The notes under the pieces are model-generated. The model searched no databases. It was not told where the DNA came from and was given only the letters and a program-made list of their open reading frames with translations. The position numbers and the translations under genes are program-made. Below, piece after piece: positions 1 to 11,200 of a DNA stretch of 64,000 nucleotides; positions within the stretch are counted from its first letter, which is position 1, and each line of letters starts with the position of its first letter. Location of the stretch: the NCBI GenBank assembly GCA_021030905.1, contig JAGFMI010000010.1:558001-622000 (forward strand), given 5' to 3'. The stretch comes from Pyrenula massariospora (taxonomy: Eukaryota > Ascomycota > Eurotiomycetes > Pyrenulales > Pyrenulaceae).

Positions 1-614
1 AAACTGCCCAGGTAGTAGAAGGTCAAAATATCTTTCGTACCAATGCGTCGCCTTTGCTAATACTGGCCCGGGGAATTTAGCAAGCGGGTGAAAGAACAGT
101 CGGTAAATGCAGAGACTAATAGCCCAGGAAAGCCATAAAGTCAAGGCGGTGCTCAGCCAGAATACTACACTAAGGTCACGAGAAGCCATTTCGATATCGT
201 CGGCAAAGTCTCATGCTCGTTATCTCTCCGACAGAGGCAAACGGAAGAGCCAAAAGCTCCAGGCAACTACAAGTGTTCGGGGATGCCAAGACCGAGGGGT
301 AAGCTACACAGCTTGAAGGCAAGTAGTCGATTGCCCCGCTTCAGAGACGTTTACGCCGTTCCTGAGCCCGAAGGCCCAAGCGAGGCCGGGTAGGTAGACG
401 CTATGCCGTGCCGCAGTGTTCCCTAACAATGGAGTGTGGATGGAATGGGCATACACCTTGCAGGCCCATCGACATCTGAGCTGGGGGCCAATTCGCTATT
501 TGAAACTAGCCATACTTTCATCCTGGTCACTTTTGATAAAAGTTGATTTGGAATAACCTCGAGTTGTTGTTTGCATGGCGCTCATGTTCCTTGCCTCTCA
601 AGATGTGTAACATG
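1..614. other. No supported gene
   Basis: Short open frames occur here, but none shows a recognisable domain, a convincing intron pattern or a signal peptide. The stretch lies 3' of the minus-strand hydrolase. The neighbouring metabolite locus may continue to the left of the window. Confidence 0.6.
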
Positions 615-2023
615 TCACAATTTAGCGCCTGTTGCCTTCTGTCCTGTGTAGATCGGAAAGCGGCGCGTTGCTCTACGCATCAATCTCCTGGCATCTTCCA
701 GAGTGATTGTAGTCAACTGATCAAGAGGAATCTCTCGCTCCTCAAGGTTACGCACACGGACGTGTGCGGCCCGGGATTGAATTCGCTGCCCTGCTACCAA
801 GGACTTGCACACGCTTGCCCATTCATTCCAGACCTTGGCTGTTTGCGGTGCATCTCGATAGACAATCAGGAAACAATGTAGCAAAGCTTCATACTCTTTC
901 AATACAACTGGCACACCTTGTTGCGCAGCTGTCTGTGACAACACCCTAACCGAGTCCAAGATCTGCTCCTGGCCGCTCGCGAACCATAACGGAGGAGATC
1001 CAGACCAATCGTCGGAAGCTGTCGGGCTCACAATTGGATGGGCAAGCATAGAGGGTTCGCAATAGATATGGCCACGGGGTGGCTTGCTGGGCCAGATCTC
1101 GCAACTTGGGAAATCTGGCAAACTCCATGGAGGGATATCACCTCCGAACACATCTAGATATTCGTTGGCCTTGTGCGATGGAAGCGAATTTGTGAGGTCT
1201 GCGACAGTACTGATCCCTGTAACACCCGCTGGCATATCAAGTTTGACGTTCTTGCCGTAGAACGGTACATGGGATGCCCACCCGTGGCGTTGGATAATCA
1301 AAAGAACCTGGATCAATCCCAAGGCAATTGTCATGCCGGAGCTGTCTCCCGCGATGATTATCGACGATGCTGGAACGGCTTCATGAAGCGAGCTGGGTGG
1401 GGGCGAAAGCAACGAGAGATATCCCAAGAAAACGTCCAATAGTGCAGCGGGAAAGGGATTTTGTGGCGCTAGGCGCTGTCGTACAGAATAGATACGCCCT
1501 CCTGTCATTTTTGACAGCTTGGAAAAGAGTCTTAGCCGACTTGCTGGCTCATTTGTGCTAGTCATGGGAAGAGACGGTAAGTAGGCATCTTCATACTTTA
1601 CGGGGATTTCACGTACCAGAAGGAGCCCCCGTAAACGTAGAGTATGACAGCCGGACTGGTCATCTCCTTCATCATGGCAGTATATTTATCCGCCTCTGAT
1701 AATTCTGCCAGTTTCTCATGGCTATTTGTCTCCGAAGAGCTCCCTAACCAAAGACCTTGAACAGGGCCAGTCTCCGAGGGGTGGTATTGACCGTAGCCAT
1801 CATTGACGGCGTCAATGGCTTTGAAAAGCAGGTCTTTGGCATCCTGTTCCGGTGGAGGTGGCGAACGGAAATTAACCACCCAATGTGGCCCTCCAAAAGA
1901 CTTCGGTTTGAGGCTAGCTTGTTGCTGTAGGGTCAGAGTGGGCGCTGATGCAAGCATCGCCAGGAGTCCATCGCGAAACTGCTGATTAAACGTCATAACC
2001 TGGGGCAGAGAATTCCAATCCAT
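615..2023 (-). CDS. Alpha/beta hydrolase (HSL/GDSxG-type esterase family)
   Basis: Serine hydrolase of the alpha/beta-hydrolase-3 fold. There are two exons (2023-1617 and 1557-615) with a 59-nt intron (1558-1616: GTACGT donor, CTAG acceptor), giving 449 aa. The oxyanion strand reads YVYGGSF, a YGG variant of HGGG that I recall in this fungal subfamily. The nucleophile motif is AGDSSG, the Asp region is SGQEQILDS and the His lies in LLHCF, so the full triad appears present. The blocks RQRLAPQNPFPAAL and DWSGSPPLWFASG are typical of the subfamily. I start at the ATG at 2023; the frame opens slightly further upstream only through a TTG. It lies near a reducing PKS that lacks a release domain, so a role in product release or ester hydrolysis is plausible. 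That role is inference. Confidence 0.85.
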
Positions 2024-2729
2024 GATGATCTGGAAGCTGGTAGTCAACTTCAGCTCTATCGGCCGTGTCGTATTTGATCAGTGTGAGATATGTTTGATTT
2101 TGATTTTGGCGGTTTTCTAAGCAACGTTGTATGCTATAATAGTCAGGTGACTTAAGCTTCTGACACGTAAATGCCTCGGCAAATCCTCACACAAGGAGAG
2201 CCTTGAGCCATCACGAATGGGAAGAGGTGGGGGTTTGGCCCTGTGGCCGGCGATGCTAGGAAAATCTGCGTAACATTAACGCGAGACAGTGTCCCGAAAA
2301 AAGCTGAGGATGTCCTACCTGAAGCGCCAAGCAGCCACCATTAGGCACAGACGTTGCACGGATTTCAGCCGCACCCATGCCCAGGCCGAGGTCATCAAGA
2401 TGTGCCTGGGGGTGGCTGCAGGTGATGAGCGGGGCCGAAGGGCCGTTAAGTGTCAAGCCCAACGGCCCGAAGCGGTACTCAAGCCCCTAAAGGCCCCTAC
2501 AATCTAATTGTGTGGCCCCATTCATTTAATGCACCGCACTGTGGACGCAACATGTCGAGAAACTAATGACTTGCTATACAGCACCTGGGTTTGACAGATG
2601 TCAACGATATACAGGTTACGTAAACTAGCTACAGATAATATACATGTTGTGCTGACATCACTTTTTTGGCCTGGAAATTTTGCATGGATTTTAGCCATGT
2701 CTCTCGGCCCAATAAGGGTTCCACAGCAA
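2024..2729. other. Intergenic, tandem minus-strand genes
   Basis: This is the 5' flank of the hydrolase and the 3' flank of the membrane protein. I see no supported gene or repeat. Confidence 0.6.
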
Positions 2730-3983
2730 TTAGACCACCTCAAACTCCCGCCGAACTTCAATCTGATTAAGGGAAATGCCGTGGTCCATTTTATCGGGGT
2801 CTCCAACACGGGTCGCGGACGCCTGCGTAATTCCCGTCCTGGCTTCGCTATCGCTCCGCATGCGATTATATGGAGACTTAGTCGAGGATGCTGAATTGCT
2901 AGATTGAGTCTTGCGTGAGGTCTGGCGGCTTCCTCGTATCGAATCCAGCATCCAGTTGTAGCTGCGACGGAGCCCGCTTGGGAGATTGAAGGCTTTGCTC
3001 AGCAGCGGCCGATAGGTTGGCAAACAAGTGCAGATGATTTGGACACCAAGCATAACTTCGTCGACAAGGTTTGCGTTTGTAAAATCAACTAATTGCCTGT
3101 TAGTTTCTCCTATTTCTGAGTCGCCAAGGGGTTCACTAACGATACTGAGTGTTTGCATTGTAGAGGTAAGTGATGCGGATAATGCAAGTGATTGGGACGC
3201 TAAGGCGGTTAGCTCTGGCTGAAGCTCTCACGGGGCTTCAACCTACAAGATCCCAAGTGAAAAAATGGCCGATAGCATAAGCCTTTTGCGTAATGGCAGA
3301 TGCAATGTTGCGATCATTCGCAGAGGAAGGCTGAGAATAACCAAATCAATCACCACTTCGAGGACGGCCGTAATAATAAATATGAGAGCAAAATTAAAGC
3401 AATGGCCAGGCACTGTTGGGTTCCAGAAGTGCCGTATGGGAATGCAGTAGAACCAGACAGCGATAAAGCCACTGAATGCCCACAAGAAGGTGAATATTCC
3501 CACTCCGAGTGTAACGCGCCGGAATGCCTGGACTGTAAAAATCCTGCTGTAAAGGCATAGTATAGAAAGTTTGGGAAAGATAGTGGACCAAGTATAGGCA
3601 GGCGGAGTGAAGTATAACGACTACAAAGCTGTATATTAGCGGCGAACGTAGAAAGGATAGTTATCTTACCTTAAGGTATGGTTTCAACTTGGTGTATGCG
3701 AACGCCGGGTCATCGATATCAAGTCCGCCGTTGTTTGCGATCACACCTACGCCTAGTTAGAAGCCTTTTTTATTTCGAGGCGAAGGTACTCACCCCAAAG
3801 CACCAAGCCTGTGTGGGCATATATCCCCAACAAGGCTGGCAACAGCAGCCAGTCATCCCATCCTAGGTAGTTGCGGCTAATTCTTCGTGTGACGAAGCGA
3901 CCAAGGACGGCCAAAGTAGAGAAAGTCACGGACAAAATGCCCACTACAAAGGTAGCTAGGCCTATCCCACCGGAGGGAATCAT
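2730..3983 (-). CDS. Fungal rhodopsin-like seven-TM membrane protein
   Basis: Integral membrane protein of the large fungal rhodopsin-like family (Pfam Fung_rhodopsin type). Spliced model: 3983-3794, 3752-3670, 3620-3247, 3199-3146 and 3096-2730, 355 aa, all junctions in phase. Visible signatures are a first helix from about residue 6, GWDDWLLLPALL, FPKLSILCLYSRIF, a helix with YCIPIRHFWNPTVPGHC, an acidic-hydrophobic helix ending DLVILSLPLRM, and IICTCLPTYRPL near the C-terminus. Intron 1 has two possible acceptors 6 nt apart (exon from 3752 or 3746), giving a two-residue difference. The tail after the last helix is Ser/Arg-rich and probably cytoplasmic. Such genes often sit in secondary-metabolite clusters. 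The ligand or substrate is unknown, and a sensing or transport role is only inference. Confidence 0.88.
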
Positions 3984-5278
3984 GTTTCCGAGTTCGACTC
4001 TTGAGATAGCATTCGTATTGAAGGCAGAGCGCAGCCTTGAAGCACCTCTTAGACCAGAAGTATCTTGACAGAGTCAATCGTAAATGGCGAAGGGTGAGAC
4101 GGCATGGTGCCCTCGGCCGACAAAGTCCATTAGTTCTGGGCTTGGGAATCACCATAACCCCGTCGTCTCCCGGCATCTGATCTGGAGGACGGGCGAGTCT
4201 CACACAAGGAGCTGGAAAGTACCTTAGCTCCGCATTACTCGAGCCCGAGTTGGACCGACCAATAGAGCGCATGACGCTGCAGCTGGGGCTGGGATTCCAA
4301 CCGTACCCTGGAGAGATGGACCGCTTGCTCCCTTGTCCTGGTAGGTGGTCAGATGGTGGTTAAGCTTGCGAATTACGCAATGTCAACCTTGCCGATTCAT
4401 TGCGCGAGACCGCGGGCCCGAGAAATCCCAAAGATGACATTGCCATCGATTCTTTAGTGCTCGCCCATAGGTTCGGATGTAACCGCATAATGGGGTACCG
4501 AAGGGGGCTGGATTTGAGCACAAGGACAAGGGTCGCCGTATTCTCTTGGAGGCGATCAATGCAATTGGATCAGGGAGGGGGAATTATCCAGACGAGAGGA
4601 CGACTAAATCGTGGAGGGTGGCACAACCTTAGTGCAAGGCCCCTGCGGTCTTGGCCAGGGGGTGCGTGGCTCTTGCGGAGAGCCTGCAAGTCACTACGGC
4701 TTACGGCGACGGCGCGCTAACTCAGATTGTCTGCGCCTGAAAAACCGCCAACCTGGGGCCCAGCAAACATCCATCGTGATATTTGGTATGCTCCAGGGAT
4801 TTCGTCACGGCCCAAGATGAGATCTGTGGCATGGCTTGAACGAGACATGGCAGAGATCGTCATTGGCCAAGACAGTTGGAACCTGCGACGGGTTCCATTC
4901 TCGGAGCTGAGACAGGCACCAGCAACAACCGCTGGGCGAGATTGCAAAATCACTTGCCTCAATGGCCAGACACAGAAGTTTCATCGGCCCACAGATCCTG
5001 TTATTCCTATTGGCCTTGTCCTTCCAGACACGGTAACCACCGAAATGAGAATCAGCTCCGTTAGCTCATCCAAAATGGCATCCACTTGGCGGCCATGACG
5101 TTGTCACAGTTATTAATATGGTGAGCCATGAATGGCTCCCTTCGACACTCATGATGAGCAGAGAGTTTTTAAAGAATGAGCCTTCAAGCTCCCATCCATG
5201 TTCTCCTGCCCGAGGAAGAGTAACTAGATAGGCAGTCGTTCGAAACGCCTAGGAAAATACCATCAGAGCCACGGCGAC
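3984..5278. other. Divergent intergenic region upstream of the PKS
   Basis: This is the shared 5' flank of the rhodopsin-like gene (minus) and the PKS (plus). A frame open from 4727 to 5098 (plus) starts only with TTG and is overlapped by an antisense frame at 4717-4962. Neither has a recognisable domain. It may hold the bidirectional promoter of the cluster. Confidence 0.5.
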
Positions 5279-8200
5279 ATGGAAGTTTTCAAAATGAACT
5301 CGAGTTCGATATCTCTTTACAAGCCGGATCTACAGACTTGGCTTCACCCTGAAAGAGGTCCGAGGCTCGGCCCAAGTGTAATAGGGGATGGCATCTACCG
5401 CATTTTGTCATTTCTGGTTATGACTATTGGGGCATTGTTCTTCGGAGCAAAATTTCTGCTTCTGAACTCGTCTAGAGTGCCAAACAAGGCAGCAACTTTT
5501 GTGAATGTTCATTGGAAAAATTCGCCTGAAAGGCATACTAAAGTCCGGACTTCCAAGACCGAGCCTCTTGCAGTTATTGGAATGTCCATCAAATTTCCCC
5601 AGAATGCCGACACTGCTGAAGGATTTTGGGACCTGCTTATGCGCAAGCAGCACACAATGACTTCGTTTCCTAAATCGAGGATGAATGCGGACGCCTTTTA
5701 CAATCCTGATCCAAACGCGGTTCGCCATAGGGTTGGTTGAATGACAGGCTCGGCATCCGCTGGGCCTCACGGTACACCATGATGCTAATTAACTCTAGTT
5801 TCCATCATTAGGTGCTAATTTCCTAAAGGAGGATATCGCCGCTTTTGATGCTCCGTTCTTTGCTATTACCCCGTCCGAAGCCAATCAAATGGATCCTACA
5901 CAGCGAGGGCTGCTGGAGACTGCATACAGGGCTCTTGAAGATGGTACCGTCCTCATTTTCCAATATGCCTGCTGCTCCGCCTGCTAACAAAGTCGCAAGC
6001 TGGTCTGCCGATGGAAAGGATTGTCGGGTCCAAGACTGCAGTCTTTACAGGTAGCTCAACCGATGACTGGAAAGCTCTAGGCCACCGAGACCCCGAAAAT
6101 ACTGCTCAATATGCTAGTACTGGGTCAGCTTACAACATGATTGCAAACCGAATCAGCTTTTTCTTCGGGTTCACAGGTCCTAGTCTCAATCTAGATACCG
6201 CATGCTCCAGCAGTCTGGTCGCCTTCCATCTTGCCTGTCAAAGTATAATCAATGGTGACGCAGATATGGTATGCACTGACCGAGTTATCTGCGGGTTATG
6301 TTGACCTTATCCAGGCACTTGTCGGAGGTTGCAACTTGATCTACAACCCCGACATTATCATCGCCCTTGCTAATTATGGTCTTCTATCACCAGATGGAAG
6401 GTGCTTTGCTTTTGATGAACGAGCTAATGGCTATTCTAGAGGTGAAGGCTTTGCTGTGTTGGTCATCAAGCGTGTCAACGAAGCTGTTCGAGATGGCGAC
6501 AATATCCGGGCAATCATTCGTGGAACCGGATCAAATCAAGATGGAAGGACCCCAGGAATTACACAGCCAAGCCCCGAAGCCCAAGAGCGTCTGATACGAG
6601 AAGTGTACAAAAACGCTGGAGTCGATTTGACGAGTACGACTTATGTTGAGGCTCATGGTACCGGCACAGCCGTTGGAGGTAAGCTATCTACAAGCTACGT
6701 CAAAATTGTCTGCTGAAATATGGACCTTAGATCCCATTGAAGCTCGTGCAATTTCATCTGCCCTAGGTCGAAGTTGTGGACGGAAAAGCCCGCTGTATAT
6801 TGGATCGGTCAAGTCTAATATTGGTCATATCGAAGCAGCTAGTGGTCTCGCAGGACTTGCGAAATCTATCCTCATGTTGGAAAGAGGTGTGATACTCCCG
6901 CTAGCGGACCTTGAGAAAGCGAATCCCTCGATAGACACTGTTGCATGGAATATCAAGGTGACTAAAGTCTATCCAGCTTTTCATTTGAGTATCTTCTTAC
7001 ACCGCGAGGTAGTTTCCGACAGAACCAGAAGCATGGCCTGACGAGTCTCCTAGAAGAATTTCAGTAAACTCGTTCGGCTTTGGAGGCACTAACGCACACG
7101 TTATTCTAGACGAAGCTAGCTCCTATTTCGCTTGTCAGGATTCCTCAACCAGCGGACAAACAACAACTGGGCGTCATGGATCGAGGATCCGCACTCCACC
7201 GAGCTTTGGGCGAAGGACAAGCGATCCTCGCTTCCATATCACGTCGGCCCATCCTGTCATTCTCTGCTGGTCTTCGATGGATGAAGGAGGTATAGCCCGT
7301 ATATCCTCGGCTATACAGAAGCACTTCGCACGCGGGTATATGTCCGACAATACTGACGGAAACATACAGCGTCTGGCCTTCACATTAAGCGAGAGACGAA
7401 GTGCTCTTCCTTGGAGATCTATCACAATCTTGCAATCTGATTCTGATCTCAAGAAGGTAGAGATGAAATTCTCCAAGCCCAGGAGGGCGCTCCTGAACCC
7501 AGGGCTAGCGCTTGTCTTTACCGGTCAAGGTGCACAATGGGCGACCATGGGAAAGGGACTGCGACAATACAGCGCCTTTGAGCGAAGTTTATGCAAGTCT
7601 GAGGAGATCCTTGCCCAGCTTGGCAGTAAATGGAAGCTTCGCGGTAAGTTCTAGAACAATGCTGTCCCACTAGCCTAATGCATCACAGACGAATTATGGA
7701 GAGACGAAACACATTCAAGAATCGATAGCCCGGAGCTTAGCCAGCCCCTTTGCACCGCGTTGCAGCTCGCGTTGGTCGATCTTTTAGAAAGCTTTGGCAT
7801 AACTTTCCATGCCGTTGTTGGGCATTCTGCAGGTGAAATTGCAGCGGCGTAAGTCCTCGTAGGAAATTTAGCAGCAGCTTTGATTAATAAACACCTACAG
7901 CTACTGTTCGGGACATCTATCTTTGGAATCAGCATTAAAGGTCTCATACTTTCGAGGAAAGTTCACTGCAGATCTGATCGCTAGATCTGATCGCGCATAC
8001 ACCATGTTAGCTGTGGGAGCTCCTGCGGAGACCATCCAGAGCTTTATTGACCAAGTGAAACGTAAATTTCCAGGACTCGATATAGCGGTAGCATGCTATA
8101 ACAGTCCATCCAGCATTACTCTTTCGGGCCCCGAAGAAGCGATCATTTCAATCGAGCACCATCTGAAGGCTGCAAAGATCTTTGCTCGAAAATTAAAAGT

Positions 8201-11200
8201 GAATGCCGCTTATCATTCACAATGGATGGAAGGTATTGTTCCAGATTATCGCAAAGCTGTTCAGGAGCTATCTGCAAGGTCCAACTTCAGTAGAAATACA
8301 AGACCTGTCATGGTGTCCTCCGTCACCAGTCATTTTGCCTCGAGGTCGGAGCTGTGCAGAATTGATTATTGGATCAAGAATCTTGTCAGTCCAGTCAGAT
8401 TCACAGGCTCTCTTGTCAAAATTGTCTCGCAAAATACGCATTCTTCAGACTGCGCCAACAAGAACTCTTGTTTCGCCAAATTTCCTACCATTACCGACAT
8501 CTTAGAGATCGGTCCACATTCTGCATTGCAAGCGCCGATCAAGCAGTGTATTGAAGACTGTGCGACATCAAATCAAGTTACCTATAATTCTTTACTCATA
8601 CGACATTTACCAGCTCTGGAAACACTTCCAAAGGCGCTTGGAAGCCTACATTGTAGGGGAATTCCCTTGTCGCTCTGCAAAGTCAACTCTCCTCATGACT
8701 ACGAGGAAGATTTGACACTCAGACCAGTACCCAACCTGCCTGGATATCCTTTTGACCACAGTCGCTCCTACTGGCATGAGTCCGAAATCAGCAAAAGCTA
8801 CAGATGCCGTAATGCAGCGAGAAACCCTTTGCTTGGAGTGCAGATGCCCGACTGGGATCCTGCAGACGCTCGTTGGCGACATGTCATCAGACTGCGGGAG
8901 CAACCGTGGCTGGCTGATCATAAGGTTCGTAATTCTCATTGGTCTCTCTCATCAGAAGCTAATCTAGTAAGATCGACGGCTCCGTGATCTATCCGGCAGC
9001 AGCAATGTTAACCATGGCGATGGAAGCAGCGAAACAGCTATCAGATCCCGAACAGCAGATACATGGATTCACATTGACAGATGTTCGCTTTGACAGCCAC
9101 ATCAGCCTTGAGAATACCGAAGATGGAAGAAATGAAATGGTTGAAACTCGCATCAATCTTGTTGCTGCACAAGAGTCGTCTAAGAAAGAAAAATCTTCTT
9201 ATAGCTTTCGGATAAGTTTCAATGACGAAAGAGGCTGGCGCAATTGTTGTAGTGGCTCTATCTGCGTTGAATTGGTGCCTGGAGAAGACACCGCCACTCA
9301 AAATTTTGCAAAATATGACCTAAGGAAGCCATATCAAAACTTGTATGAGAGCAGGGCTTCTACCTGCGACAAATGTTGTGACGTCGATGGCATATATAAA
9401 GATCTAGAAGACTCCGGCAAAGGGTTTGGACCAGCTTTCCAGACAATGAGCAATGTGGCCTACAATCGCAAAGGTGAAGCAATTGCAGATATTTCGACAC
9501 GAAAATTCAATCAACAAGAGAGCCAAGACTCTAGAACATTCCCTTACATCGTCCATCCTACCACGCTAGATGGGGTTTTGCAGCTACCGTGGCTCGCACT
9601 GGTCGATGGGGGAGAGAAAGAAACATCCACACTGATTCCGACCAGAATAGAACGGCTTTGGGTATCAAATGACGGCCTTGGTCCTTTCTCGGCAGGGACT
9701 GTTAAAGCTTATGCTGATTGCAAAGCCAACGGGCTCCAAGCCGCTAATGCCACGGTCGTGGCTTTAGATGCCACCGGATCCAGCGTGCTCATTGCTGTTG
9801 ACGGTTACACCAGAACAATGGTGAGAGATGCAAGTCAAGCCAGCGTTACAAGAGATGATAAAGCGAGAGGACTGTTCTACAGGATTGAGTCAAGACCAGA
9901 TCCGGATCTGCTAGACTCCCAGCAATGGCAGAAATATGTGGAATCAATGTTTCCGCCTCGAGCTCCCGAAACCGCTTTCTTCCGCGAACTTCGCATGATG
10001 ATTCTCTTGTTCATTCACAGAACATTAGGCTCAATAGCGCAGTCGCCCTTGTCAAAGAATTTGCCATACCACCATGTACGCTATGTTGATTGGCTAAAGG
10101 AGCAGATGAGAATGTTCAATGATGGCTGTATCCCTTTCACAAGCAGTGAATGGAAATGCCATTTTCAGGATGAGGACTTCTTGGCCACTCTTTGTGATCG
10201 GGTCGAGAAACACAGTACAACCGGCAAATTTTATGCTACAGTTTGCCGCAACATTGAAGCCGTTCTTCGTGGTAGGACCGATGTACTCGATCTTCTTTAC
10301 CGAGACTCTCTAGCTGAGGATTACTATCGAGGATTCATCACCGACACCAATTCGATGGCATGGTTTCTGGTATATTTAGACACCATTGCACATAAGAATC
10401 CTTCCATGAAGATTCTTGAAGTCGGTGCAGGTACCGGATCGACGACTGATCCGATCCTTGAGCGACTGCGGCAAGCCTCGGACGGCGAACAAGGCGTCTC
10501 CAGATACTCTCAGTACGACTACACTGACATTTCTCCTTCATTCTTTGAGAAGGCGAAGGAAAGGCTTTCTGACCACGGAGACAAGATTACGTTCAAAGTG
10601 TTTGATGCTGAAAGAAGTCCGCAAGAGCAAGGCTTCGACGTGGGGACGTACGATCTGGTGATTGCAAGCAATGTGTTGCACGCAACCAGGAATATTGAAG
10701 AGACTTTGACAAACGTCCGCAAATTGCTGAAACCTGGTGGAAAACTTGCGGTAATAGAGATCACTGAGCCTACGGCACTAAGAACGGGCATTGCATTTGG
10801 CCTCTTAGAAGGATGGTGGAGGGCTGAAGAAGACTTTCGCCGCCTTTCTCCAGGCTTATCCCAGCCACAATGGCGTGATGCGCTGCAAAATTCTGGTTTC
10901 AATGGTCTATACCTTGACCTACCTGATGATGTCGATCCTGAAGTCCATGAGCATAGTTGCTTGATTGCTACTGCTGATAATCAATATTGTGGACTTCTGA
11001 AATATCCCAGGACGATCATAGTCACGCCGTCCGAGCCTGCTGGGATCTCCCCGATGAGTCAGCAGCTGAGCCAGAGCTTAACGAAGGTTGGTGCTGAAAG
11101 CTGCGAAAACGTTACATTACAAGAGGCCGCAAGATGGCATAACCTTGAAGAAGTGTACTGCATTTTCATTCTTGAGCTTGAGCATAGCTTCTTGAAAAAT

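Noticed and set aside
4727-5098. A 123-codon plus-strand frame upstream of the PKS
   Set aside because: It opens only with TTG, is overlapped by an antisense frame of similar length and has no recognisable domain.
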